Source: Macrolepiota albuminosa
Taxonomy: Eukaryota > Basidiomycota > Agaricomycetes > Agaricales > Agaricaceae
DNA length: 64,000 nucleotides
NCBI GenBank assembly: GCA_027475525.1
Contig: JAMWFC010000051.1
Span: 881,205-945,204, forward strand
Direction: 5' to 3'
Part shown: positions 19,784 through 30,652 of the stretch, piece after piece
Layout of the letters: every line of letters begins with the position of its first letter
How positions within the stretch are numbered: position 1 is the stretch's first letter
Program-made: the position numbers and the translations under genes
The notes under the pieces: model-generated
What the model was told of the DNA's origin: nothing
The model's database searches: none
What the model saw: the letters and a program-made list of their open reading frames with translations, nothing else

Positions 19784-22700
19784 CTAATCATTTTCTTCTT
19801 CTTCAACTAAAGTCGGCAAGTCATCATCGTCCAATAATTCTGTTTCTTCAAGTTCTCGTAACTTGGCGGTGTCGATATCTAGCGCTTCAAGCGGCAAGTC
19901 GAGTCGTTCCCTGGCGAGATACGGTAGTAGGCGAAAAGCGGCAACAGGTCGATGCAGTACTGAACCATCTAGTTCACAGAGCACGTAAGCGCCTCCACGG
20001 TTACGGGAGATAACTACCAAAGGTCCAAGATAGCGCGGGCGCATTTTCTTGTTGTAAGAGGTCTCGATTTTGGAGTTGCGCATGAGCACTAGCGCTCCTC
20101 TCGGGAAGTTGTAATCTTTGATGGTGGCGCTATGCTCGGTTTCGAATCGTAGGGCTGCTTGGCGACGGGCGCTGAAGACTACCTCGTGGAGTCGCTCTAA
20201 ATCTTCTTTCCTTCTTTGGAGATCAATAGCTCGTCTGGCGACAAGGTCGGTAGTCGCTAAGATACTGTTGGGTGCTGGCTGAAGATAGGTCGCTTCTATA
20301 ATGTCGGCAGGGAGTAAAGGATGGGTGCCAGTAGCCGCGTAGTAGGGAGAGCAACCCATGCGCTTACGAATAGTAACTCTTTCCGACCAAAATACTGAAT
20401 AAGTCGCTTCACTCCAACGAGACTCGTCGCCATCGACTGCCTTAAAGAGCGCTTGCCGAACGTCAAAATGTGGTCTCTCTACCAGGCCATTGGCGCGTTT
20501 GTTATAGCCAGATACTCGAATGTGATGGATATTGTATTTCTTGGCGAGGTATGTTAGCGCTTTGATGATGGGCGCACCGTTATCCGTGACGATTTCCCTT
20601 AGCGCTCCCCAACGGCAAATGACGTCTTCAAATAGCCACTTGGCGACCGCGTCGGTATTTTCTCTTTGAAGCATTCGAAATTCAGGCCAGTGGATTAGCG
20701 AGCAACGACCTTGAATGATGTACTTGTAGCGACCAGATTTGGGCATGTGCATGGTATCGACGTAGATTTTGCTGAAGAGGGGAGCTGGCGTTGCAACGGT
20801 TGGCGGTATGAGCACTTGGCGTGTCTGTTGGATTTGGCAGAGGTGGCAGGTCCTGATGTACCAGGCGATGTCGGCACTAGCGTGTGGCCACCAGAAGCGT
20901 TCTAACAGAGAAGCTCGAGTAGCGTACAGACCTCTATGACCTAGCTCGTCATGCATAGCGCGCAAGACTCGTAAGCGACCTTCTGGCTTGATGATCAGCT
21001 TGTGGGCTCCATCTCGATTTCGTCGCCAAAGTCTGTTGTCGGTAAAGAAGAAACGGGTAGCGTAGCGGATAAAGGTCGCGTATTGTTCGTCGGTAAGGCC
21101 TGCGGGTCGCTTAAGGTCTTGTAGCCACTGTTCAACGATTAACAAGCGGCTGTCTTCTGCCTTTGCTTTGGCGGATCGGGGGACGGCATCGTAGGTCAAG
21201 TTTCTGCTGTCTTCCCTTAGCGGATGGGGCTCTTGTACGACTTTTACTGGAGGCGAATTTTGACTGAAAATGCTTGCCGTGTAGAATGTGAGGGGTGCGC
21301 TAAAGGTCTCGGGGCGGTAAGGGACAATGGGATGTAGAAGGATGCTGGCAGGCTGTTGCCGTCGTAGTAAGGGAATTGGCTGTTGTATGAGGTGCACGAA
21401 ACCATGTAAGCGGTCGATCCAGTCCTCGAAATCGCTATCAGCCTGAGGGTCCACTACCGGGTCGCCAGGCTGCCGTGGTCGCCTAGAGAGTCCATCTGGG
21501 CCGTGGAAAGAGCTCTTGACGTGTACCAGCTCAAAATGGAACATGAGGATGGCGACTACCCACCGATTCATGCTAGCGGACGGCTGGATATCAGGATTCT
21601 GCAGCATGCCCTTGATGTACCTAGCGTCGACTTCAACAATCAGATTCCGCACGCCAATCAAGTACATCTTTAGCGACCGGAAGGCTTTGAAGAGTCCATA
21701 GAGCTCTAGCTTAGGCTGACTGTAGCGAGACTCCCTGTCGTTTAGCGTAATAGACCCAAAGCGGTTGTAGCGTCGCTGTTTCCGATTGTCGCTAAGGCAT
21801 TGGCACAAAAAGTAGCCAACGGCAATGTACGAGGTATCCACCGCCAAGATAACAGGATCGGCAGAGCTATAGTCGATGGGAACTAGGGGCTTGGCGTCCT
21901 GCAGAGCTTTTACCAAGTCTCGTTGAGCGGTAACCTGGTCTGGCCCAAATTCGAAGGGCTCGTTAGCGCGGGTGAGTCGGTTAAGGGCATGTGCGCGATG
22001 GGCAAAGTTTTTGACGAATATCCTGAGAACGCCAACGGTGCCAAGAAAGGCGCGAACTTCAGATAAGTCGCGGCAAGGACCCCATCGCTCTAGGAGTGCT
22101 AAGCGAGACTCGTCGGGAACGCGACCGTCGGGAGTGCAGATGTGACCAAGTATTTTGAACTTAGGCGCGCAAAGGAGGAGTTTGTGACCGCTAAAGGTAC
22201 CACCGCTATACTTCATACGTTGGAGAACTCGGTTGAGCAACTGGAAAAAGTCCCATAACGCTAAGCGAATATTGGGGTTCTCGGGATGGGTCGCCGGTAA
22301 GCCGTTCATGAGTCGCCAGTCTTTGGGGCCTTTGACGCCAACGTCATATTGGGGTTCTCGGGATGGGTCGCCGGTAAGCCGTTCATGAGTCGCCAGTCTT
22401 TGGGGCCTTTGACGCCAACGTCGTCAATGAAGCTTAAGACGTTATGCGGTATCTCGGGTTGGAGGATGAATGTGATGTCGTCATGGAATATGGGGACTGA
22501 GTTTGTCCAGCCCATCGGCAAGGTGACTAGGCGCAGTGCGCCAAACGGAGTTTGAAAGGTGGTGAGGTCACGGGAAGATGGGTGTATTAAGCGTTCATCG
22601 TAGCCAACATAAAGATCAAGGGTGGCGCCACAGACACGCCCGGCAAAGGACTCGGCAAAGTGGTCAGGGAAAGGCGGTACGCCAGAGTGTCGTATGGTTA

Positions 22701-23610
22701 CTCTATTCAGCGGCTCAAGACTGTGAACTATGCGTAGATTGCCGTTCTTTTTGAGAACACAGAACCAACGGGAGCGGTAAGAACTATTAGAGGGCTCGTA
22801 GACGCCAGCCTGTATCTTAGTCCTAATAATCTGGCAGACCTCGGCTTCGATTCCAGGCGGTAACGGTCGGTTGTGCTCAGTCCACGGCACGTGAGGGATG
22901 GTCGGGATTACGACAGGCGGGAAGAAATCTGTGCGAAGGCTGCCGCGTTCTGAGTCCTCCCAAGCAAAGGCTTTGTCTTGCTTAGCGACAAGATCGGTAA
23001 GGACGTTCAACTCATCTTTGGTCAAAAATCCTGTGTCGTGCTCCTTGGCGAACTGCTGCTGGCGTTCCTCGGTAAAACGTCCTGTGGGCTGAAAGGGTGG
23101 CGGATTCGGCGATAAGGTCGGCATGTCGGCAAGAGGGTCGCCAATGATCTGGCGCTCGATTCTAAAAGTCTCGGGAGAGTGCGTAGCAACGGGTTTTGTT
23201 TTAAGCGCAACTGGCTTATATTTCTTTTTAACTTGTACCCCTTTCCTTTTGGGAGCGTTAGCTTGGTTATATACAGAAGTGGAAAGGGGAACTGTAGCCT
23301 GAGGAGCGGCAAGTCCAAGAACGGCAGGAGACGAGGCTCCGGGAAGAGTGGTAAGATAGGTATCGGTAGACGCAAAACTTTGAAACGATTCTGAGGCGGT
23401 AAGATATAAGTAGGCAAGAGAGGAGTCGGTAATATTTTGATTTTTCTGGGAAGGCTCTGCGTCGGTAGTGGGTAAAGTAGTTAAAACGTCTTCGTCAAGA
23501 AAAGCAGTAGACAAAACAGTTACAAGACCAGTTGAATGGTCAAATTCCAGCGTTAGCGCCACATCTCCGTGATCATTGCCAATCACCTCCTCGATGGTCT
23601 GTGAAAACAC
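19784..23610 (-). CDS. Gypsy-2 pol: reverse transcriptase, RNase H, integrase
   Basis: After collapsing the duplication at 22269 this is one frame of about 1249 residues. RT: LDLYVGYDERLI, FGALRLVTLPMGWTNS, and the catalytic box SFIDDVGV (Phe-Ile-Asp-Asp in place of Tyr-x-Asp-Asp). RNase H: LAVDTSYIAVGYFLCQ and the NDRESRYSQPKLELYGLFKA stretch. Integrase: an HHCC zinc domain (HDELGHRG...CHLCQIQQ) and a DDE core with Asp in IYVDTMHMP, Asp in VTDNGAP and Glu in GLVERPHFDV. No chromodomain is visible; the tail is acidic (ELLDDDDLPTLVEEEE). The frame overlaps gag-protease by 28 bases in the -1 frame. It starts without an ATG at the overlap, so it is probably made as a frameshift product. Confidence 0.9.
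22269..22422. repeat. 77 bp tandem duplication in Gypsy-2 pol
   Basis: 22269-22345 equals 22346-22422. It splits the RT frame between GPKDWRLMNGLPATHPENPN and IRLALWDFFQLLN. Confidence 0.95.
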
Positions 23611-25895
23611 CGGTGGGGTCGTTCGTTGGCGTGCTGGTCGGTAAACTCCGGTGGCTTAGCGAGGGCGCCTTTTCGTTGTCCCCTAGGGAACGTTGGCACC
23701 GTTCGTCGGATTCCGGAATTAGGGTCGCTAATGGTTAATGTCGTCTCGTCGTCGGTAACAGTCTTGACGACTGATCGCGCCAAGACGTCGAAGGGTCTGC
23801 CGAGTAATAAGTCGTATGCTGGGGAGCGTAAGATGTGTATCTGAAGGTAAAATGTAATGTCGCCAAGGGTGCATGGCACGTTCTTGGCGAGGCCTAAAGA
23901 TCTGTCCACTGTACCGTTAGCGCTCTGCATGTTTAATATAACGGTAGGGTCATAAATGAGGCCTAAATCGTTAGCGACTTCTGCTGCCATAGAAATGATC
24001 TGGGAACCGCTATCCACGATCGCCTCTACCTCGTGCTTGTTGTCTACCGTTAGCGCGACTGAGCGGATAGCGTGTGATTCTTGAGCGACGGTAAGGATAG
24101 CGGGGTCCTCTCCATGGTCCACCGACCTAAGGTAGGTCTCCACTGGGTCCACAGAGGTGGCGTTAGCGATGGAGTCGGCAGATGTATCTTCAGTGTCGGG
24201 AGCGTCAATGGTAACAGAGAAACCAGGAAGCGCGTCGTCGAGTTCATCAACCTCGGCAACGGCTGTCGCCAAGGGTCGTCGAGGAGTGACTGCCGTTTTG
24301 ACCTGGTTGCGGACGTCGGGAGCAATACTGCAAAGCTCTTCTACTGACAAGGTAACGGCGGTTTTCATGATGCGGTTAAAGACGTGGTTCGATTTTTCTA
24401 TGTCGAAAATTGGCGCGGTAGGTCGGTAGCCACCCTCAGGACGCTTCTCGGGAGCGGCAAAGTTTCGTTGTGCGGGAGCATGGTAACGGTCGGGAATCCC
24501 TGAGTAGGGATGGAGAGGCGGCAAAGGCGGTTCGGGAGCGGTAGCGGACGACGAGGGTTCTGGAGCAGGAGCAGGAGCAGTAGCAGGCGGTGCGGCAGGA
24601 GAAGGTGTCGGTAACTTGCTAGCGGGAGGCATTGGCTTGTATCCTTTAAGAGGTTGTTTAGGCTGCTTAACTTCAACCCCATCAAAGACCTGGTTCTTTA
24701 GCGAATCTAATTCCTGCTGCAGCTTGGCGATACGCTCTTCCCGCGAGAAAGTAGGGTGGTCGCCAACGCTGTCAAAATGTAGGACCTCGTGAATCATCTG
24801 CTGTTGGGTCGCCTGTTCGGGGTCGGGGTTAGCGTTGCCAGATAGCGTGCCGGTAACGATTTGTCCTGGGTTGCGCCTATGCCATTCATCAACTCGCTCC
24901 TGGAAGGACTTCTTGTCTGGGTAGTTGGGGATGGTGGCGCCAGTGGTGAGGACTATCTTGCCGTCGATAGCTCGTCGAATTCTACCTTGGCGAACGTAAT
25001 TCTCGAGGGTAGCGCAGCGTCCTCTAGTCATGGTGTGGCCAATTTCCCCACAGAAGTGGCAAGGGCCAGGTGCGGGTACGTTAGCGGGTCGGTTAGCAGT
25101 CAGGTTGGTGGTAATCATAGTTTCGATACGTGTCATCGCGGAAGCGACAGCGGCGGTAATGGCAGCATTGAGCTCCTCTTTCTTAACGAAGTCGGTAGTG
25201 GGAGGCGGGATGGGAATAATACCGTTGGTTCGCTCAGGGGGTGGGCTCGTCCTAGCGCGTTGTATACCAACGCCAGTGTCCGTTCCCTTGAGAACCCATT
25301 TACCGGCTTCAAAGACGTCGGCAACGTTATAGGGCTCGTCTGGGTGATGAGCCTGATGAACTATCTCTAGGCGACGAGCAATACGCGTCCACAGTGAAGT
25401 CGGGATGCCCTGCTGAAATAGGCGACGCTCCTCGTTAATATAGAGCTTGCCGTTCTGCAGAAGCCACCTAGCGACTTTCTGGAATTCGCGGTAATATGTA
25501 GAGAATGCGCCAAGCGACGATGTGCCACTGTCGAAAGATTCCTGTACTAGTTTCTGTAACTCGTTTACCGTGTATCGGGTAGCCTCCTCGGCGCCAGGGT
25601 ACAGCTGGATAACTGCCGTCTTCCAGTCCTCATACGAAGCGCCTTGAGCTGGAGCTGGCGGTGCGGCAGGGACAAAGGCGGCAAACTCCGTAAGACCTGT
25701 CCACGTCTCTGCCGTGTCATACGATACGTATCTTGCCGCGTACTCCTTCATCTGCGTGTGGTCGGTAATGTTACAATCTCTGAATAGATACTCCAACTCC
25801 TTGAAATACTGGGAGAGCTCCCGTGGCTTGGTCTCGTCCCATTTCGGTGCCGAGAAGTGGTTGCGTGGCGGCATGCGCTGGACTTGTTGTTCCAT
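23583..25895 (-). CDS. Gypsy-2 gag-protease polyprotein
   Basis: 770 residues from the first ATG (MEQQVQRMPPRNHF). The capsid-like region holds DETKPRELSQYFKELEYLFR, QLYPGAEEATRYTVNE and RRLFQQGIPTSLWTRIARRL. The zinc knuckle CHFCGEIGHTMTRGRC has the spacing CX2CX4HX6C, two residues longer than the usual last gap. A Pro/Ala-rich linker leads to the aspartic protease (AIVDSGSQIISMAAEVAN, and LLLGRPFDVLARSVVK). The frame stays open upstream of this ATG with text like the Gypsy-3 leader, so a non-ATG start further up is possible. It ends with TGA at 23583-23585, inside the start of pol. Confidence 0.88.
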   Translation of the reverse strand: MEQQVQRMPPRNHFSAPKWDETKPRELSQYFKELEYLFRDCNITDHTQMKEYAARYVSYDTAETWTGLTEFAAFVPAAPPAPAQGASYEDWKTAVIQLYPGAEEATRYTVNELQKLVQESFDSGTSSLGAFSTYYREFQKVARWLLQNGKLYINEERRLFQQGIPTSLWTRIARRLEIVHQAHHPDEPYNVADVFEAGKWVLKGTDTGVGIQRARTSPPPERTNGIIPIPPPTTDFVKKEELNAAITAAVASAMTRIETMITTNLTANRPANVPAPGPCHFCGEIGHTMTRGRCATLENYVRQGRIRRAIDGKIVLTTGATIPNYPDKKSFQERVDEWHRRNPGQIVTGTLSGNANPDPEQATQQQMIHEVLHFDSVGDHPTFSREERIAKLQQELDSLKNQVFDGVEVKQPKQPLKGYKPMPPASKLPTPSPAAPPATAPAPAPEPSSSATAPEPPLPPLHPYSGIPDRYHAPAQRNFAAPEKRPEGGYRPTAPIFDIEKSNHVFNRIMKTAVTLSVEELCSIAPDVRNQVKTAVTPRRPLATAVAEVDELDDALPGFSVTIDAPDTEDTSADSIANATSVDPVETYLRSVDHGEDPAILTVAQESHAIRSVALTVDNKHEVEAIVDSGSQIISMAAEVANDLGLIYDPTVILNMQSANGTVDRSLGLAKNVPCTLGDITFYLQIHILRSPAYDLLLGRPFDVLARSVVKTVTDDETTLTISDPNSGIRRTVPTFPRGQRKGALAKPPEFTDQHANERPHRCFHRPSRR

Positions 25896-26278
25896 AGCGA
25901 CTGGGTTGGCGAGTTCGGTTAGCGGTTGTGGGGAAGGAGTTCTAGAGGTTGGCGACGGGGTGAGCGAAATGACGAGTTGTGAAAGCGGTGTTAACGGAGT
26001 GATAGGGGTAACTGATTGCGGTAAGGTAAAGGGCGACGCTAAGGGGTCGTCGGTACTATAATCGAGGGAATGCGGGAAGAGATCAGGAAAAGCGTCTACA
26101 GTGGCGTTCTGTAGTTCCTGGGCTAGAGAGAGACCCGGTAAGGCACCAGGTGGTTGTGGAGTTGATGGGTGGGAAGGAGCTATGCCTTCTGCCGACTGAT
26201 CTAGCAGGCGGCGCCTACGCTGGAGACGGGTTTCTGGCGGAATTCTGCCCTAGAGATCCCTCGCGGTGGGCTCCAATT
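25896..26278 (-). promoter_or_regulatory. Gypsy-2 leader with primer-binding site
   Basis: Between LTR C and the gag ATG. Next to the LTR (pol sense) is TTGGAGCCCACCGCGAGGG (about 26258-26276), identical in core to the same place in Gypsy-3. TGG fits pairing with the CCA end of a tRNA; I cannot name the tRNA. Confidence 0.7.
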
Positions 26279-27230
26279 TGATGACGCCCAAAGTTTGGTC
26301 AGTAACAAATGTAGCAATTGTGTTACCGTACCAAGAGTGTGCGTTGGGCGCGCTAAAAGTAATTTGAGGAGTCCCGGGCAGGTCCCAGAGAACGCGTCTG
26401 TGAAAAAGGTGAAAAGTCGGTAACGGGTGCCGGCAAGTGTAAGCGCTAAGGTAAAGCGCCTAGGAAGAAGCGGTAAGTGAAGACGGCAAGGGTGAGCGGC
26501 AAGAGCACGATAAGCTTAGCGAAGTTCTAAGCGTCGATAATGCCTGCCGTAGTTGCAAGGCGCGAGTATGTCGAGTGTTGGCGAACGTCTGCAACTGCCG
26601 ATGAGTTTTGACGTTGCCGACCGTAGCGTAAATGAGCTCTTGAGCGTAAGGGAGACTGAAGTAAGTGGGGGAAACTCTGGTCTATTCGTCTGCTGGTCCA
26701 TTGTACAAGTCGGTAAGTACTTTTATACTACAAAGAGTTCGCCGTCGCCAGTGACCAACCATCGCCAAAGTGCGGTAAACTGGAAAATTTCATAGGGGTA
26801 GCTCCAACGGTTTCCGATCCCTACCGTCCTTGGAGGACCCTTGGCGCCACCAGGCGGCAGATCGCGGTGCTAAACCATCAATCCATCACCCTTCTGTCTG
26901 TCAGAGCACCTAAGCGACGTTTGGCGCCAAATCGAGACGGTAAGCGGTGTCAGACGCCAAGGTCAAACGCCAAGCTGTCCGTCAGTTTTTGATAGATCAT
27001 CAAGCTTCTCGCTAAGCGCTGTCATCAGTGACTGATGCCATCTGTCAGTTGTCATTCCTGCTGCCGTCGGCGCTATCATTGATTGGATCTGCTTCTTGCC
27101 GTGCGCGGCCGTCGGAAATGGCTTAAAATGGGTAGAACGCGTGCGCTAAGTTCGGAACGAGTGCGGCAAGGTTTCCGGAGCCGGTGCCGAGCCTACCGTT
27201 GATGCGCCTAACCTGTATGGGGTCCTATCA
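26279..27230 (-). repeat. LTR C (5' LTR of Gypsy-2)
   Basis: 952 bp, TG..CA on the plus strand. Every stretch I compared with LTR B matches. In pol sense it should hold the promoter for gag-pol. Confidence 0.9.
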
Positions 27231-27904
27231 GCGCTGACATTAGCGCTCACGGCGTCTGTTGAGGATTTTCCGACCATATCCTGGAACGGCCTGGCCAATC
27301 GGAGTTATAGAAAAGTGAACAGACTCATACAACTCTAAGTCAATATAGAGTCACCGCAGGTCGCCGTGGGTCATAACGCCGTTGGTCGCCGTCAGCCATG
27401 TGCACAAGGTCGCCGTTGACAGGTCACCGTTAGAGTAAACCACGAGGAGAGGTGCTAGGAGGTAGCGCCGCAGATGGACTTGTATCTTGGCAAACACGGT
27501 AGCGCACTGTATATAAAATAGCTACTTTTCATGTATATAACAACGAATCGTAACCCCTCGAACACACAGTTACACTTAGCGTTCAACTCGCGCTAGCCTC
27601 CTCCGACTTCGTCACTAAGTCGGGCGCTAGCTCCGTCTATCTCGTCTTCATCGTTTACGGTGCCACTTACGGGCACAATACGCTGCGCTACTCGTCTTTT
27701 CTCCAATATCTTTGCCTAAAACCACGACACTAACCGTCTGCCAGGTAGCCCCTGAAGCGCTACAATCTAGCGCATTGTTTTACTACCTCCACTCGAGCAC
27801 ACCGGGACCCTGTCAGGACTCCTCACAACTACGTACGCCAAGCGCTGGAGACGGCGTTGTACTGCGTATACGTCCAGCGCACCCAACCACAGTTGGCGTT
27901 ATCA
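27231..27904 (+). repeat. Gypsy-3 5' LTR, right part with promoter
   Basis: Starts with the second GCGC target duplicate and ends GTTGGCGTTATCA, two bases before the primer-binding site. A TATA-like TGTATATAAAA lies at 27508-27518. No gene inside. Confidence 0.75.
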
Positions 27905-27906
27905 TT

Positions 27907-27923
27907 TTGGAGCCCACCGCGAG
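27907..27923 (+). promoter_or_regulatory. Primer-binding site of Gypsy-3
   Basis: TTGGAGCCCACCGCGAG follows the LTR end after two bases and matches the Gypsy-2 site. Confidence 0.75.
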
Positions 27924-28292
27924 GGGTTCTTCTGAGACAGAATTCCGCCGGAAACTCGAGCCCAGCGACAGCGCCGCCTCCTGTTGGAGAGCGCGCTTGA
28001 ACCAAGTACCACCGAATCACCACACTTACCAGGCGCGCTACCGAGACAGACTTTGGATCAGGAGCTTGAGGCCACACCAGACAGCTTAGCCGAGAGTTTT
28101 TTCCCGTTTTCCCGACCATTTGAATACTTAGCAGGCGAAAACCATACGCCGCTTACGCCTCTAGAAGAGTTATCTAGGCTATTATCGCCAGAACCTAGCG
28201 ACTCGGAGCTAACTGAGCCGGTACCTACGACGTCGACGCTAAGTAACACGAGCACCACCACCCTTCCTACCTCGACAAATACACCTATCGGT

Positions 28293-30652
28293 ATGGAACA
28301 GCCGAACAATCAGCGCATGCCACCCCGAAACCACTTCTCGTCGCCAAAATGGGACGAAACGAAACCTCGCGAACTAACGCAGTACTTCAAAGAGTTGGAG
28401 TATCTGCTACGCGACTGCCGGGTGACCGACGATACACAGATGAAAGAATACGCCGCCAGATACGTCTCATACGACACAGCCGAATCATGGACAGGGCTGA
28501 AGGAGTTCCAAGGACTTACTAGTGACGCACCACCTAGACCTTTTACCTATGATGAATGGAAAAAGGCTATCATTCATTTATATCCTGGCGCCGAAGAAGC
28601 TACGCGTTATACGGTAATGGAAATCCAGAAGCTAGTACAGGACACCTTCGCGGCTGGTATCTATACTTTAGGAGCACTATCAACTTATTATCGCAATTTC
28701 CAGCGGATAGCGAGATGGCTGGTCCAAAATGGGAAGTTATATGGGAATGAGGAGCGCCGTTTATTTCAACAAGGATTCCCGACTTCGTTGTGGACTAAGA
28801 TTGCGCGACGCTTGGAGATCATTATGCATGACCATCACCCCGAGGAACCATACGACATAGAAAAGGTCTTTGAGGCAGGAAAGTGGGTATTAAAGGGCAC
28901 GGATACGGGTATACCATTACAGCGACCTGGGGCGGACCATGGAGGAATGGCACCCAAGACAGAGTCGCCAGCACCTAGCGCCGCCAATGACCGTAATGGG
29001 TACGTCAAGAAGGAGGATTTGGAGAATGCCGTTAACAATGCAGTCGCTAACGTCATGAATAAACTGGAAACCTTGATCTCGACTAGTCTTTCGGCGCCTA
29101 GAAACAACGTACCGACGGGACTTTGCCATTTTTGCGGCGAGGCAGGACATACCATGACCAGGGGTAGGTGCGCTATTCTTGAACAATATCTGCGACAAGG
29201 GAAGGCGCGCCGGGGAATGGACGGGAAACTAGTCTTACCCTCGGGCGCTATCATTCCCCTATATCCCGAGCATAAGACGTTCCAGGGACGCATTGACGAG
29301 TGGCACCGTCGGAACCCCGGGAACTTAGCGACAGGCAACCTGAATAGCACGACGACAACAGAAGCGGAGGCGACTCCTCAACAAGCACTAATTCACGAGG
29401 TACTCCAGCTAAACGCTATCAGTGACCGACCCACGCTGTCCCGCGAGGAAAGGATTGAGACGCTAGAAAAGGAACTGAGGTCGCTAAAGAATCAGGTCTT
29501 CGATGGAGTGGAGATCAAAAAGGGCAAACAGCCTTTAAAGGATTACAGGCCGTCGGGCGCGACGACAGGCCCCGCCCCAACACCAGCCTCAACCTCTAGC
29601 ACTAACGACAAAGTACCAGAAGCCACCAAGGCGCCGGCCGTTCCGGAACCACCGCTACATCCTTACGCTGGCCTAGGGGGCAACTACGCCCCGCCCCTAA
29701 ATCGTAACTTCGGAGCGCCAGATAAACCTACGGGGGGATATCGACCCACAGCGCCTATATATGATCTGGAGAAGTCGAAGTTAGTTTTTGATCGCATCAT
29801 GCAAAGTCGGGGGGATATCGACCCACAGCGCCTATATATGATCTGGAGAAGTCGAAGTTAGTTTTTGATCGCATCATGCAAAGTCAGGTTATGCTATCGG
29901 TAGGAGAGTTATGCAGCGTGGCGCCAGATGTCAGGAACCAGATGCGTACCGCGGTTACCCCTCGACGAAACGTAGCTAACAATGTAGCGACGGTGGACGA
30001 ATGCGACGACGCGCTGCCTGGTTTCGCATATATAACCGAGACGGTAGCTCCTGAAACCAAGGAAGAGGTCGCACCACCTAAAGAAGCCACGTCCGTTGAC
30101 CCGGTCGAAACCTACCTCAAATCGCTAAGATCTAGCGACGATCCCGCCATCTTGACTGTAGCCCAAGACTCTCACGCGATTCGCTCAATTATGCTGACAG
30201 TTGATGGGAAAAGCGAAATAGAGTCGATCGTGGATAGCGGATCCCAAATTATTTCAATGGCTGCCGACGTCGCTAACGAGCTGGGTATCATTTACGATCC
30301 AACAATCATTCTTAACATGCAGAGCGCTAACGGCACGATTGATCGATCCTTGGGGATGGCTCGGAACGTGCCATGTGCTATAGGCGATCTAACGTTCTAT
30401 CTACAAATTCACATACTTAGATCGCCTGCCTACGATTTATTATTAGGAAGGCCCTTCGATGTGCTAGCCCGATCAGTAGTCAAAACAACGTCCGAGGAGG
30501 AAACGACGCTAACTATTAGCGACCCCAATTCTGGAGTCAGGAGAACGGTACCGACATTTCCCCGAGGGAGGTTCCAGAAGCCTGGACCAAGAAAGCGACC
30601 TTACGTTAGCGACGAACCTTGCGAGTGTTTTCCGGCGCCATCGAGGAGATGA
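28293..30652 (+). CDS. Gypsy-3 gag-protease polyprotein
   Basis: One frame of 760 residues from ATG 28293 (MEQPNNQRMPPRNHF) when the duplication at 29731 is collapsed. An open frame upstream from about 27984 lacks an ATG but reads like leader sequence shared with Gypsy-2. Capsid-like region, zinc knuckle CHFCGEAGHTMTRGRC (CX2CX4HX6C, near 29123-29170), Glu/Lys-rich helix (LSREERIETLEKELRSLKNQ), Pro-rich linker, aspartic protease (SIVDSGSQIISMAADVAN, LLLGRPFDVLARSVVK). The stop TGA (30650-30652) overlaps an ATG of the pol frame as ATGA. Confidence 0.88.
29731..29884. repeat. 77 bp tandem duplication in Gypsy-3 gag
   Basis: 29731-29807 equals 29808-29884. It splits gag from protease after DLEKSKLVFDRIMQSR. 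Confidence 0.95.

Larger units (their letters stand above)
15629..27230 (-). mobile_element. Gypsy-2: complete young Ty3/Gypsy element with an antisense accessory gene
   Basis: In pol sense (minus strand) the order is 5' LTR C (27230-26279), primer-binding site, gag-protease, RT-RNaseH-integrase, A50 tract, the antisense gene (plus strand), A31 tract, polypurine tract, 3' LTR B. The length without the three 77 bp duplications is about 11.37 kb. LTRs appear identical, the target duplicate is intact, and all coding frames are open once duplications are collapsed, so the element may still be active. It lies inside the 5' LTR of Gypsy-3. Confidence 0.9.

Noticed and set aside
22306..22309. Frameshifts in Gypsy-2 and Gypsy-3 pol, Gypsy-3 gag, LINE ORF1 and ORF2 as signs of pseudogenes
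   Set aside because: Each coincides with an exact 77 bp tandem duplication; collapsing it restores the frame.
24861..25370. Plus-strand open frames inside Gypsy-2 gag and pol (also 20711-20905, 22898-23092, 24081-24429)
   Set aside because: Shadows of the minus-strand gag-pol frames, with no motif or exon structure of their own.
15629..27230. CRISPR array, tRNA or rRNA genes anywhere in the window
   Set aside because: No spaced short repeats, cloverleaf or rRNA-like sequence was seen; the regular repeats are LTRs and the 77 bp duplications.
27984..28292. Start of Gypsy-3 gag at 27984
   Set aside because: The codon there is TTG. The first ATG in frame is 28293 and aligns with the first ATG of Gypsy-2 gag.
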